From: Gemmatales bacterium
Lineage (GTDB): Bacteria > Planctomycetota > Planctomycetia > Gemmatales > HRBIN36
Assembly: GCA_025056555.1 (NCBI GenBank)
Contig: JANWVZ010000004.1
Span: 1 to 46,256, forward strand
Length of the DNA: 46,256 nt
Direction of reading: 5' to 3'
In this document: piece after piece, positions 8,692 through 17,973 of the stretch
Numbering within the stretch: the first letter of the stretch is position 1
Layout of the letters: every line of letters starts with the position of its first letter
Made by a program: the position numbers and the translations under genes
Notes under the pieces: generated by a model
Databases searched by the model: none
What the model was told of the DNA's origin: nothing
The model's input: the letters and a program-made list of their open reading frames with translations, nothing else

Positions 8692-9510
8692 TTAATACGT
8701 GGACAAGTCCCTCACAACTTTCGGTTCGCTGAGGCGGATAGTTTTGCCCGGCGGTGCCAAGCCTGCGGCACAAGCTAGCCTGTAAAAGTGGCGCAGTCCT
8801 TCGAGTTCTCGCGGCCCCAGGCCGTAGCGGATTACGCTATCGAGATAGCGACGACAAAAGGCGGCGTCCAGACCCAAGCGGCGCGACTCGTCCCAGGCGA
8901 TCTGAGCCAGGCGGAGCATACCGCGACGTTTGGCTTCTAATAAAGCAGGCACGAGCCGTTCCTTGGATACGCCACTGCGGGCTACCCAAACCGCATAGAC
9001 GAACGGCAATCCTGTCCACTCATGCCATTCGCGGCCCAGGTCATAGCTGTAGGGAAAACCGGGCAGAGCAGCGCGCATGGCACGGTCGCCGATGAGCAGC
9101 ACCGCGTCCGCTTCACTCGATTCGGGACTGACGTCCAGCGGCAGCGGCAACCATTCGACGTTTTTATGATAACGCTGTTCCATGAGTACGCGTACCAGGG
9201 CTGCACTGGTGCGCGAGCCGTCATCGAGAGCCACGCTGGTGAGTTCCAAGCACGGTTTCCGAGCGAATAGCGTGACACTAAGCACTGGCCCATACGAGGC
9301 GATGGCGATTTCGGGAATGATCCAGTAGCCCTCGCCGCGAAAGTACTCGATGACTGGGATCAGGCCCACGTCCAAGCGACCTGCTGCTAAGTCATCGGCG
9401 AGGCGGCTCGGTACTTCCAACACCAGTTCCGCTTCGGGCAGCAATTGGCTCAAGTCACAAATCAGCGGCTTGGCGTTGAGGTATTCCACGGCACCAATGC
9501 GCAGTTTCAT
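8692..9510 (-). CDS. mqnA: Chorismate dehydratase MqnA (futalosine pathway)
   Basis: First-step enzyme of the futalosine route, dehydrating chorismate to 3-enolpyruvylbenzoate. The ATG at 9510 begins MKLRIGAVEYLNAKPLICDL, the standard family start, with GGAG about 8-10 bases upstream; the track's 11 extra residues are unlikely. The fold is a periplasmic-binding-protein-like two-lobe domain: LEVPSRLADDLAAGRLDVGLIPVIEY near residue 40 and ALDDGSRTSAALVRVL near residue 90 are characteristic ligand-binding segments. 272 residues matches family length. It is followed by mqnC 50 bases downstream, so the pair makes two adjacent steps of menaquinone synthesis; mqnB/mqnD are not in the window. Confidence 0.93.
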   Translation of the reverse strand: MKLRIGAVEYLNAKPLICDLSQLLPEAELVLEVPSRLADDLAAGRLDVGLIPVIEYFRGEGYWIIPEIAIASYGPVLSVTLFARKPCLELTSVALDDGSRTSAALVRVLMEQRYHKNVEWLPLPLDVSPESSEADAVLLIGDRAMRAALPGFPYSYDLGREWHEWTGLPFVYAVWVARSGVSKERLVPALLEAKRRGMLRLAQIAWDESRRLGLDAAFCRRYLDSVIRYGLGPRELEGLRHFYRLACAAGLAPPGKTIRLSEPKVVRDLSTY

Positions 9511-9632
9511 GGGGTGGGCTCCTGCGTTGGTGCCATTATACAAAGCTGCCAGGAATTTTCAAACTTTTCTGAAAACAATAAAGTCAAGGTTGGCCGTGAC
9601 TGTTGCGGCGACTGATACCACGATGCACCACG

Positions 9633-10724
9633 TTAGCGACGGAATTGGAGCTCGAGATTCTTGTTGTCTTTCCAACGGAACACGTACTCCCGAGCGTCGC
9701 GGTCAAAGTCGGGTTGCACATTCTTACCCAGATAACTGACGTAAGTATCGAGCTGATAGATTTTCTCCTGAAAACCAGGGTCGGCCGAGGAGTCGAAGCG
9801 GATGTGGGGCTTCGGTGCATCAAGTCCTTTCCACCAGTGTACATAGCGGGACTTCGCACCGATTTCTATCCGCTCCCATTTGCCTTGGTCACCCCAGCGG
9901 ATTTCATAGAAAACCTTGCTCCAGGTTGCGTTTTCGATGCCAACGACGTGGTAGCATTCCAGCGTGCTTAACAGAGCATTAATTTCCTGCCAATGAACGG
10001 CGACGGTGCTCATTCCTCCTTCACCCCCTTGACAGGAGTTGACACCAACCACCTCGCCACGGTCATTGAGCACGGGGCCACCGCTATTGCCATTGAACAC
10101 TCCAGATTTGTATTCGACGGCTTGGAAATCTAGCTCCTGTCCTTCCAAGTTCGTGCGGAACTGCATTACCCGGGGTTCGATGCCTGGGCAATAACTCCAT
10201 AAGGGCCGACCAGCGGGATGGCCGATGACGTGTAACTTGCGCTCTTGATCAGGATTGGCGTTCGCGGTCCGCAGCACCACTGCATCTTTGGGTACACTGC
10301 TTACACGTAGCACCGCCAAGTCTTTCTCAGCATCATAAGCAACAAGGCAACCCTGAGTCGCAAAACCTAATTTTTGGAGGGCCGCCTGGTTGTTTTTGTA
10401 GAAATTCTGGTCGGTGATGAGGCGTCCCTGAGCGTCTCGGCTGGGGAAGTACACGTCCACATACCAACTGTCCTCGATCACATGATGGTTAGTAACGACA
10501 AGTTTGCGCTCTCTATCGGCCAAGAAGCCCGAGCCCTGAACTTCACGGAACCAGCCGGCTTTGCGGACGATCCAGACTACTCCGTGAACGGATTTCTTAT
10601 AAACGCCCTCAGCGTTTTGAGCCCCGCCAAATTCGGGATAGGCCAGTAGCCAAGCTAATACCATTATTACGGTCGTGGTGCTCGCCGCAACCCAACGGCC
10701 TAGTAGTGCATTCCGCCTAGTCAT
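9633..10724 (-). CDS. Secreted/membrane-anchored trypsin-like serine protease
   Basis: 363 residues, S1C-like trypsin domain (PF13365 type). An N-terminal hydrophobic segment (residues 11-30, WVAASTTTVIMVLAWLLAYP) is a signal peptide or anchor. The catalytic triad is visible: His in VVTNHHVIED (about 81), Asp in KDLAVLRV (about 135), Ser in GNSGGPVLN (about 214), followed by GEVVGVNSCQGG. No PDZ domain follows; instead ~120 residues contain WRWG/KWERIEIG-type strands, perhaps a planctomycete-specific C-terminal domain. Likely acts in the periplasm on unfolded or specific proteins; substrate unknown. A monocistronic gene: about 120 bases separate it from mqnA, and 500 bases without a convincing gene lie upstream. 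Confidence 0.88.
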   Translation of the reverse strand: MTRRNALLGRWVAASTTTVIMVLAWLLAYPEFGGAQNAEGVYKKSVHGVVWIVRKAGWFREVQGSGFLADRERKLVVTNHHVIEDSWYVDVYFPSRDAQGRLITDQNFYKNNQAALQKLGFATQGCLVAYDAEKDLAVLRVSSVPKDAVVLRTANANPDQERKLHVIGHPAGRPLWSYCPGIEPRVMQFRTNLEGQELDFQAVEYKSGVFNGNSGGPVLNDRGEVVGVNSCQGGEGGMSTVAVHWQEINALLSTLECYHVVGIENATWSKVFYEIRWGDQGKWERIEIGAKSRYVHWWKGLDAPKPHIRFDSSADPGFQEKIYQLDTYVSYLGKNVQPDFDRDAREYVFRWKDNKNLELQFRR

Positions 10725-11232
10725 GGGTGCGCCTCCCTCAGTGGTTACATGCGGATGTGATCAGGTGCCCTTACTCTACCGCGGCAAAGGTGCTTGCAAA
10801 CGTCCTTGTGAAGATCCACGCTTTCCTCTACTGGTTAAACGCGACGACCTTGCAAAATATGTCAAATTTACTAGCTGCAAAGACACTGTGAACCACACGT
10901 AGGAACTGCCACGTCGTTCATTCTGAAAAATGTGTGCCCAAGATCACTCGACGACCATAACAGGTTCGACCTCAGAGACAGTCAGGTACACGGCCGATTC
11001 CGTAGGAGGAAAATGGTGTGGCCCATTTCGACGATTAGTAGACACAAAAGGATGCTTGAGTAGACGAGAGGGCTGGCTTATGGAAAGCAGGTCGGCGCCA
11101 GGCCAGCGTTTGCTTGAATGGAGTCGGCATGAGAACGCACGGCCCACAATGCATGGCCGCACTTATTGACAACCGCCTCGCTTGAGGCTTATTATTAACT
11201 CGCCAACGCGTGAGGCTATAGGCCGGTTTTCT
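10725..11232. other. Intergenic region before tRNA-Lys, no convincing gene
   Basis: About 500 bases between the divergent protease gene and the tRNA. The ORFs here on both strands have no family resemblance and unusual composition. The only notable elements are a strong GTAGGAGG followed by a 16-codon ORF (ATG 11013, stop 11061-11063, MVWPISTISRHKRMLE) and the tRNA promoter near 11166-11195. The short ORF could be a leader peptide or chance. Confidence 0.6.
11166..11195 (+). promoter_or_regulatory. Sigma70-type promoter for tRNA-Lys
   Basis: A perfect TTGACA (11166-11171) and TATTAT (11190-11195, five of six to consensus) are separated by 18 bases. Transcription would begin near 11202, giving a ~30-base 5' leader before the tRNA at 11233. 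This is the best-matching housekeeping promoter noticed in the window. Confidence 0.7.
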
Positions 11233-11305
11233 GCCCCCTTAGCTCAACTGGCAGAGCAACTGACTCTTAATCAGTGGGTTGCAGGTTCGAGTCCTGCAGG
11301 GGGCA
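11233..11305 (+). tRNA. tRNA-Lys (anticodon CTT)
   Basis: A 73-base cloverleaf. The acceptor stem GCCCCCT pairs with AGGGGGC; the D arm is GCTC/GAGC; the anticodon stem ACTGA/TCAGT frames the loop CTCTTAA, giving anticodon CTT, which reads AAG lysine codons. The variable loop is GGGTT and the T arm is GCAGG-TTCGAGT-CCTGC. The discriminator base is A, and the following bases are CTG, so CCA is not encoded and must be added after transcription. It sits alone downstream of a consensus-like promoter. Confidence 0.97.
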
Positions 11306-11402
11306 CTGATGGAGTAGTGAGCGGTCCTCCTGAGGGCCGACGGAACTTAATCTAAGATCATCACAGCGTCCTCTGCGTTAAGAGTCATGTCGTGGTGGGC
11401 GG

Positions 11403-14400
11403 TCAGTCTGAGGGGAGGATACGTAAGTAGTGTTCTGCCAGAGATGCAAGCGGTTCCGTGGGAGCTAAAGAAGGAATCTGCTCGAAGGCGTTTCGCGCGC
11501 GGGCGATTTGGCCTGCTTCGAGTTCGGCACACGCTTGAGCCAGGAGATTGAAGAGGCGTTCGCGGGAACGAGTCAGGGCTTGTTGTTGAAGATATAGGCC
11601 GTTGAAGAAGCTGCCGGCCGGTCCCAGGTCGCCGCCCAATGCCAGTTGCGTGGCTCCTTGAAGGAATGCTTGGGCAGCGGCCCGCTGCAAACGTTGTTCG
11701 ACGGCTTGGCGTAATTCCGCTTCGACCAGCGGCTCCCCTAGCGCCCCCGCAGTTAGTGCACGCCAAACTGTAATCCGTTCCGGCCCGAAGACAGCCTCCG
11801 ACCACGGTTGGTCTAAGAGCCGATGCAAACTCACGGCGTCCCCGGTCTGGAGATAAATGTCAGCCAACAGGAGCACGGTTTCGGCAAATTCCGGTTGGCG
11901 GGGCGACAGGGAACGCATCAGGGACTGCAGCAGGTGCAAAGCAGTTCCTGCCAGCCGCGCTTGCCACATTTCGCGCGCCCGAGCCAACACTTCTCCAGGA
12001 CGGCCCTGGAGGGCAGCGGGCTGTGTCAAGAGCCGCAGCGTCGGCTCAAACCGGCCGCGAGCTTCCGCAACCCGTTGCCGCAACTGCTCCAGCGACATGC
12101 CCAAGTACTCCTCCAAGCGTTGTTGTGGTGCCGGGGTATCCGCGGGGCTACCTTGCGGCAGCTGGAGAAACTGCTCGGCGTGCGCCAAAGCCAAGTCCTC
12201 ACAACCGCGCTCGACGTAACGCCGGGCTAATTCCAGCTGAGCATTGGCCATTTCCGGCTGGAGGCGTGTCAGTTCACGTAGGATGAACATACGGGCCAAG
12301 AGTCGGGTTTCGGGACGAAGTCCCTGGAGGAACTGAGCTTCGTGGGTGTCGAGAAAATTTCCGATGTCGTAGCAGACACCCCAGCTGAAAGGATGGTGCG
12401 GAGATTGCAGGATGCCTTGCCGAGCCCAACGCCAACTCAACCAGAGCACAGCATCGGTCTGATAAACAAAACGAGGGACACGCGGCAAATTCGGCCAGCC
12501 CTCTTCGACGAGAGTAGCCGCCTGCATCAAAGTACCGCTCAGGCCGTTGCAGGGCAAAGTAGCAGTTCCTGAGGCCAACCGTGTCGCCACCAGCAAACCT
12601 GTCGCCTGCAGACGGGGCGAAGCCAGACGCTGTCGCCAATCGTGCAAGGTGACAAACAACCACCGCGCTGCCAGGGTCGCCAGCGCCGGCTGCTCGGGTT
12701 GCCCCGTGAAGTAAATCCTGAGCGTTCGCCAGGGCTCCAGGTCACGACCAACTCTGCTGATACTGCCCCCGAACGCGACTGGGTCCCGCACCGCCGACAC
12801 ATCTTCTGGTTCAGTAACGCGCCACCGCCGTTCCGGAATGAAGCGGAGGTGCTGCAACTTCGGCCAATGAGGCGACCCTGTCCAGGCAAGCAGAAAGGTC
12901 GCCCCGTCCAAGTAATCCAGCAATTCCCAGGTGGGTTGGCCTTGCTCATCGCGGTCGGCCAACAGCAAAGGCAGGAGCGCAACCTGAACGCGACGTCGCC
13001 CGGCGTCGAGCCGCGACACCGTCGTGTCGCTATGCACCACGATGTGACTGACGTCATACTGTCGTAACAGCATCTGCCAGCGTCGCCTTTCTTGCTGCCC
13101 TTCTACGGTGCCTGTCTTCTCCAACGCTTGGACCACCTCGAGAAAATCCTGCACAGCCTGGCGGGTGTACAGTCCGGCGCGTACATCCAACCAGACTGAA
13201 TGCGTGTGCAAACTCGCCCAATAGGGAGCAGCTTGAACCCAGTCCAGGTGCAAGGCTTTTCCCGGCAGGCTTCCAGCCGCTTGCCAATCCCTGGCCACGC
13301 GAGCAGCCTCTGCCAGGCTCGCATCCTGCATCAGGGAAAAACCCCAACCCCGACGGGTGACCCACCCCAGTGCCGTTCCACTGCCCGGTTGCGGCCACAA
13401 AGTCGCTATCAACAGAGCCAGCAAGACAGCCACTAAAGCCAACCGGCCGGATTGGGTCCACAACAAGGCCCGCCGAGTGGTTTGCGGTATCCCCCCAAAA
13501 CGGGTGGTCAAGTAACCGTGCCAATGCTTCCACAGGCCTGGCAATGCCAAGACAGCGAACCAAGCGGTGTACTTGGCCAGGTATGCCGAAAGCAGCAGTC
13601 CCAACAAAGCTGGCAAGAACCACGGCCAGCGCCATGAAGCCCGACCAAACCACAACCCGGCCAACGTCAGCCCCAGGATGACGAAATATCCGCACTCGGC
13701 CAAACTGGGATAAGCACCGCCGGGCTCAGCAAAAAAGGCCGTGCTGAAAGGCGATAACCCCAGCCGCGCTGCCTGTGGGCTGCTTTTCTGCAACAGCGCA
13801 GCCGTCTCCGAAAAAAGCAATGGCGACGGATCAAAAACGTGCAAGTGGAACGGATTGCAGCAGACCGCCAAAGCACTGACTAGAATCACCTGTCCCAACA
13901 ATCGCCGTTCTTCGTAAGGCAGGACATCGCTGCCGTAACGCTCCGGCCCCCACATAGCCTGCATATGCTGACCAACCCAATAAAGTAGCAAAACCGCCAA
14001 CCCAATCAGCACGGAACTATCGCAGTTAGCCCACAGCAGGAAAAGACCAGGAATGAGCCACCACAATCGGCCTCTTCCCGCCTGGAGTAAGCGGTGCCAC
14101 CACCGCCGAAAACCCGTCTGAGCGGCAGTGGGAAACGTCGCCCCATGTGCTGGCTCGGTCAGTAACGCGAATAGACACGCCAGGTAAACTAGTCCGAAAG
14201 ACTCAGGACGTACGTTGAGTCGAACGCTGAGCACCAGTCCTGTTATCAGCAGTCCCACACTCAGCCAGGAAACATAAGGACGATAGGCTCGCTCCAAGCC
14301 ACTCTGATCCTCCCTGATGCCGCGCGTCCGACTCCAGACTTTTGTGCTTTCCTGAGAGAGGCGCTGCGCGGTGTGGCCCAGCAGCCCGATGATGATCATC

Positions 14401-14819
14401 AGGGTAATCACGCGCCCCAGCACCAGGCCGGCGCCGCCACCAGTTCGCCAAGCCAGATAGAAAATGATCTCCGCCAACCAACCTGTGTTAACCCAATCCA
14501 GTTGCTTGGGGCCCAACCCCAGCATTCCCAGAAACCGTTGCCAGCTGGGCCAACCTTGCGGGGAATGCGGGGCGAAGGCAAATGGATCGCTTCCGTACGG
14601 GAATTCGCCATGCACCAGCAGTCTGCCAGCACTCAGGTACAGCTGCGCCTCAGGGTTGCCTACACCCACCGGATAAGCCGCGACCACGGCTAACGTAACT
14701 ACCATCAGACCGAAAATCCATCGGTCGTGAGCCGCGTTCTCGCGGAGTAAATGGGGCAAGGTGAGGACGGAACTCTCTGGATTCATGACTGCGCCCGTGT
14801 TGCCGCTCGCCAAGTTCAC
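11403..14819 (-). CDS. Large membrane protein: GT-C-like N-terminal half, TPR-like C-terminal half
   Basis: 1138 residues (a start at the second methionine, 14786, is equally possible). The first ~520 residues hold about ten hydrophobic helices. Near residue 75 is a loop LVHGEFPYGSDPFAF before an aromatic WLAEIIFYLAW segment, resembling the Asp-bearing first loop of GT-C glycosyltransferases that use lipid-linked sugars. Residues ~520-800 form a soluble region. The last ~330 are helical repeats resembling TPRs (MANAQLELARRYVERGCEDLALAHAEQFL, ETVLLLADIYLQTGDAVSL, LAQACAELEAGQIARARNAFEQI). Transfer to a cell-surface target is a reasonable inference, not proven. No paralogue or partner is adjacent; the aquaporin gene is 160 bases upstream on the same strand. 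Confidence 0.7.
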   Translation of the reverse strand: MNLASGNTGAVMNPESSVLTLPHLLRENAAHDRWIFGLMVVTLAVVAAYPVGVGNPEAQLYLSAGRLLVHGEFPYGSDPFAFAPHSPQGWPSWQRFLGMLGLGPKQLDWVNTGWLAEIIFYLAWRTGGGAGLVLGRVITLMIIIGLLGHTAQRLSQESTKVWSRTRGIREDQSGLERAYRPYVSWLSVGLLITGLVLSVRLNVRPESFGLVYLACLFALLTEPAHGATFPTAAQTGFRRWWHRLLQAGRGRLWWLIPGLFLLWANCDSSVLIGLAVLLLYWVGQHMQAMWGPERYGSDVLPYEERRLLGQVILVSALAVCCNPFHLHVFDPSPLLFSETAALLQKSSPQAARLGLSPFSTAFFAEPGGAYPSLAECGYFVILGLTLAGLWFGRASWRWPWFLPALLGLLLSAYLAKYTAWFAVLALPGLWKHWHGYLTTRFGGIPQTTRRALLWTQSGRLALVAVLLALLIATLWPQPGSGTALGWVTRRGWGFSLMQDASLAEAARVARDWQAAGSLPGKALHLDWVQAAPYWASLHTHSVWLDVRAGLYTRQAVQDFLEVVQALEKTGTVEGQQERRRWQMLLRQYDVSHIVVHSDTTVSRLDAGRRRVQVALLPLLLADRDEQGQPTWELLDYLDGATFLLAWTGSPHWPKLQHLRFIPERRWRVTEPEDVSAVRDPVAFGGSISRVGRDLEPWRTLRIYFTGQPEQPALATLAARWLFVTLHDWRQRLASPRLQATGLLVATRLASGTATLPCNGLSGTLMQAATLVEEGWPNLPRVPRFVYQTDAVLWLSWRWARQGILQSPHHPFSWGVCYDIGNFLDTHEAQFLQGLRPETRLLARMFILRELTRLQPEMANAQLELARRYVERGCEDLALAHAEQFLQLPQGSPADTPAPQQRLEEYLGMSLEQLRQRVAEARGRFEPTLRLLTQPAALQGRPGEVLARAREMWQARLAGTALHLLQSLMRSLSPRQPEFAETVLLLADIYLQTGDAVSLHRLLDQPWSEAVFGPERITVWRALTAGALGEPLVEAELRQAVEQRLQRAAAQAFLQGATQLALGGDLGPAGSFFNGLYLQQQALTRSRERLFNLLAQACAELEAGQIARARNAFEQIPSLAPTEPLASLAEHYLRILPSD

Positions 14820-14981
14820 GCTCTTCGATGCTGCCCATTTTGAGACACGACGGGGCTGGCGCTAGAGATGCCTGGAGTAGATCCGTCGTGCCAGTTCCTT
14901 CTTCGGAAAAGCCAGCCCGGAGCGGAGAGAAACTGCCGCTCCTTGATACGAGCAAGGGGCTTGTCGGATTGCAAGGGTAGG

Positions 14982-15716
14982 TTACGTTGCCTCTTCGGGC
15001 AGAATGTAATTAATGTAAATCCCGCCTGCCAAGATACCCCCGATGATGGGCCCGACCCAATAGACAAAGTGATCGGCTAAGGTGTCCATGCCCTGCTTAA
15101 TGGCTGCTTCCCAGATGGCCGTACCAAAGGCGCGAGCGGGGTTCATAGCAGCGCCCGTCAGTGGCCCACCCACGAGAATGTCCACCATCACCGTCAACCC
15201 GATTCCGAACCCCCCTATCTTGGGCGCACGCGGATCCACCGCCGTACCGAAGATACTCGCCACCAGCAACGCCGTCAGCACTATTTCAATGGCTATCGCC
15301 ATCATGTATTCCCGCCAACCGAGTACCGCGAACAGCTTGTGCAAGCCGACATGAGGCGTTCCCAGCGCCGCCTGCGTAGTTGCTTCTGACCAGCCGAAGA
15401 TCAGCGCCAGTAACGCACCAGCCAGCAGCGCTCCCAGCAGTTGGAAAAGGATGTAGTACACTGCCTTCCACGTTTCCATCCGCCCATAAACCCACATGGT
15501 AATGGTAACCGCCGGATTCAGCTGCCCCCCCGACACATTCATGCTGGCGCTTACCCCAACAGACAGGGCCAAACCGTGGGCCACGGCTATCCCGATCAAG
15601 CCAAATTTCTGCTCCGGTGGCAGCAGTTCGTTGACACAGATCGCGCCCCCACCCAGAAAGGTCAGGAAAAAGACCCCTATGAGCTCGGCCAGACATGGCG
15701 CCAGCAAATTCCGCAT
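14982..15716 (-). CDS. Aquaporin / MIP-family channel
   Basis: Major intrinsic protein, 244 residues from the ATG at 15716 (MRNLLAPCLAELIGVFFLTFLGGGAI); the track's upstream extension is hydrophilic and unlike the family. Both half-helix motifs are intact: SGGQLNPAVTI in the first half and GAAMNPARAFG in the second. Six membrane helices are apparent and the AEFxG-like family start (AELIGVF) is present. The family conducts water, and sometimes glycerol or other small neutral solutes, across the inner membrane. The second motif NPARAFG favours the water-channel side, but the selectivity filter cannot be assigned reliably by eye. It is followed after ~160 bases by the GT-C-like gene. Confidence 0.93.
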   Translation of the reverse strand: MRNLLAPCLAELIGVFFLTFLGGGAICVNELLPPEQKFGLIGIAVAHGLALSVGVSASMNVSGGQLNPAVTITMWVYGRMETWKAVYYILFQLLGALLAGALLALIFGWSEATTQAALGTPHVGLHKLFAVLGWREYMMAIAIEIVLTALLVASIFGTAVDPRAPKIGGFGIGLTVMVDILVGGPLTGAAMNPARAFGTAIWEAAIKQGMDTLADHFVYWVGPIIGGILAGGIYINYILPEEAT

Positions 15717-16416
15717 ATTTTCGCTCTCCAAAAGATGGCTTTTGCCTTTCCGCCAATTGCCCTTGAAGATGTGCAATTTGTAAAAAACCATGCCGCTTCA
15801 GGCAAGACCTCACCGGACGCGAGTTAGCCAAGCCAAATGATTCCGGCTTGCTTTGGGCATGACTGCTAACAGGGAACTGACTTTCCTTTTGCTACCAAAG
15901 AAGTGAGCGTCCGACTTAGCTAAGACCGTCATGAGGACAGGATAAGTGCCTGCGCCAGAAATCCGCGTGCGCCTGTGTGCCCGTAAGGCCTAGCTTTTGC
16001 GCATTTGAGCTGTAATTCATTCCAGGGCTCGTTTAACCTCGCCCTGGACGACTCCGATGGGTCCGCATTACCGCGTGCTAAACACCAAGAAAGCTTTACT
16101 TCACCTCACCTCTGCCGTCTGAGCATCCTCATCAGCTTTTGAAGACAGGACATCTAAGTTTGTTCAATTTGGTCAGTTTAGTCATCCATAAAGAGTCAGC
16201 CTTGCTGGTAAACTTTAATTTCCCAGTTTTTATCCAGCTAACATAACTATCTGGCTAGTCTTCTCAAATCCAAGTAAACGATACATTTCATTTATTCAAT
16301 TTTTTCTGGTTGATTTTCCCAGATAGGTGCGTACAAACAATCATTTTCAGCGACCACGGCTATGGGGCCGTGCGTCGCAGCCTCAACGAAGAGCTACAGC
16401 AAGGAGGAAGGAGCCA
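15717..16416. other. Long AT-rich intergenic region between divergent genes
   Basis: About 700 bases between the aquaporin and thioredoxin-fold genes, which point away from each other. No ORF here looks coding. The part from 16130 to 16330 is clearly AT-richer than its surroundings. One perfect hairpin, CCAGGGC/GCCCTGG with a 12-base loop, lies at 16022-16047. No clear promoter pair or RNA gene was recognised; the region presumably carries both promoters. Confidence 0.6.
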
Positions 16417-16914
16417 ATGTACAAGAATTCCCTCTGGATTGCCTTGGCAACGCTCCTGGCGAGCGCTACGGGCATTGGCGCTTGGGAACTGGACTACGGA
16501 AAAGCCTTGCAGAAGTCCCGTCAGGACGGAAAACCAGTGTTGGTAGTAATCGGCCGGGGCAAAGCAGGCTGGCAAGAACTATCGGCACAGGGTTGGTCGG
16601 AAGCGAACATCGAAATAGTCCGTAACTACTTTCATGCCGTTTATGTGGATGCGGAAGATGCAGAATACGGAGAAGCATTGGCTCAACAATTCCATTTCAG
16701 GAGTCTTCCTGCCTTAGTTATCAGCGATCGCTATGCCAGAACCCAATTGGTGCGGCAGGAGGGGCAGCTTAGTGAAGATCAGCTGTCGCGGCTGTTACGC
16801 CAACACGGCCAAATGCCGAACACAGTCCGGGCTAGTGTACCAGGCGGGGCAACTCCGACGCCTTCGTCTTCGCTGGTACCCAGTCGAGCGCCCGCGGTGC
16901 TTTGCCCCACCTGA
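16417..16914 (+). CDS. Exported thioredoxin-fold protein lacking the CxxC pair
   Basis: The ATG at 16417 follows AAGGAGGAAGGAG, so I start there rather than at 16327; this gives 165 residues. A signal peptide (MYKNSLWIALATLLASATGIGA) leads into a thioredoxin-like domain: YGKALQKSRQDGKPVLVVIG, then HAVYVDAED, then FHFRSLPALVISD with the cis-Pro loop. The catalytic CxxC position reads GRGKAGWQEL, so no redox pair is present. A proline/serine/threonine tail ends the protein. Such periplasmic proteins are common in Planctomycetes and unassigned; a binding or scaffold role is a guess. It is a lone gene, ending about 220 bases before the oppositely oriented phosphatase gene. Confidence 0.8.
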   Translation: MYKNSLWIALATLLASATGIGAWELDYGKALQKSRQDGKPVLVVIGRGKAGWQELSAQGWSEANIEIVRNYFHAVYVDAEDAEYGEALAQQFHFRSLPALVISDRYARTQLVRQEGQLSEDQLSRLLRQHGQMPNTVRASVPGGATPTPSSSLVPSRAPAVLCPT

Positions 16915-17134
16915 GGACGCTAGGTCCCGGTGTCCGTGCGGCACCAACTCAGCACCTTCCTCGCCTCCCGACACAAATCGCATCAGGCAATCGCCCTCGT
17001 GGTTCAATTTGCCTGGCGGTTAGACTCTGCCCGCACTGGTACTTCCACCGGTAGGCCCAACGCGCTAAGCTAAGCCGCAGACAATCCGAGACGCTCTATC
17101 GTGTTTGAAGAGCCCACGGCCGGCATTGGTGAGA

Positions 17135-17962
17135 CTACTTCTGGGCTCCAAGCCGCGCCATCATCCGCGGCTTAAGCAAGCTCAGGGCTTGGTCATAAAG
17201 ATTGGGGTTAGCTGCAAGGATACCGTGGACAGGCCGATGGGGCTCGCTATAACGAACGGGTTGACCGCAGGCATCAGTAAACACGCCTCCCGCTTCGCAT
17301 ACCAGAACTTCCCCGGCACAGACGTCCCAAACATGGAAGCCGGGATAAAGGCTGGCGTAAATGTCCACCTCTCCCCGCGCGAGCATAGCCAGTTTGCGGC
17401 CTGCGGAGTAACAGGAAACTTCTTCCGCTACAGGTAGAAGGCTTTTTGCCGAACTGCCGCGATCCCCGCGACTGCGCACCAGGCGTGCCCGACTCAGTTC
17501 GGCGGTAGTACTCACCGCACACCGCTGCGCCGAGTCAGCGCCTGCCCGCGAGGTCCAACAGCCTTGCCCTCGTAACGCCCAGGTACTTCGTTGCTCGGCA
17601 GGTTCCAGCACCAACCCCAGCACTGCTTCCCCATGTTCCACCAGACCGATCAGTATGGCGAACTCCCCATTTTTCAGTACAAATCCCCTGGTGCCGTCTA
17701 TCGGATCAACGATCCAAAGGCGTTCTCCCTGGTGGCGCAGCCGGGTCAGAACAGAAGTCTTTTCCTCGGCATAGAAAGCGTCGTGAGGAAAATGCTGGGC
17801 CAAGTACTCCAGAATGCAATCCTGGGCCAATCGGTCAGCAACGGTGGTGACTTCCGGCGGCGCCCACTCCACTGCTTCCATGCTCTGATAATGAACGAGA
17901 ATGATCTCGGCAGCTGCCTCCGCAGCCTGACGGGCCACAGCCAAGTCCTGCCATGTTGCCAT
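17135..17962 (-). CDS. Inositol monophosphatase-family phosphatase
   Basis: 275 residues from the ATG at 17962 (MATWQDLAVARQAAEAAAEI); the track's 34 upstream residues overlap the preceding gene and look non-coding. Lithium-sensitive, Mg-dependent phosphatase fold: metal ligands in FYAEEKT (about 66-67), WIVDPIDGTRGFV (86-91) and the C-terminal WDVCAGEVLVCEAGG (about 210). Relatives act on inositol phosphate, histidinol phosphate, fructose-1,6-bisphosphate or 3'(2')-phosphoadenosine phosphate. DPIDGTRGF together with KNGEFAILIGLVEHG and a 'SRGDRGSSAKSLL' loop tends to the CysQ/HisN group, but the substrate is not certain. It begins 11 bases after the ABC exporter stop, implying an operon. Confidence 0.88.
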   Translation of the reverse strand: MATWQDLAVARQAAEAAAEIILVHYQSMEAVEWAPPEVTTVADRLAQDCILEYLAQHFPHDAFYAEEKTSVLTRLRHQGERLWIVDPIDGTRGFVLKNGEFAILIGLVEHGEAVLGLVLEPAEQRSTWALRGQGCWTSRAGADSAQRCAVSTTAELSRARLVRSRGDRGSSAKSLLPVAEEVSCYSAGRKLAMLARGEVDIYASLYPGFHVWDVCAGEVLVCEAGGVFTDACGQPVRYSEPHRPVHGILAANPNLYDQALSLLKPRMMARLGAQK

Positions 17963-17973
17963 GGTGCTTCTAC

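Noticed and set aside
11313-11338. Hairpin after tRNA-Lys
   Set aside because: Six pairs with a G-T and no T run; not enough for a terminator call.
16200-16240. TTTTTATCCAGC, considered as a DnaA box/origin sign
   Set aside because: Only one partial match with no cluster of boxes and no dnaA/dnaN nearby.
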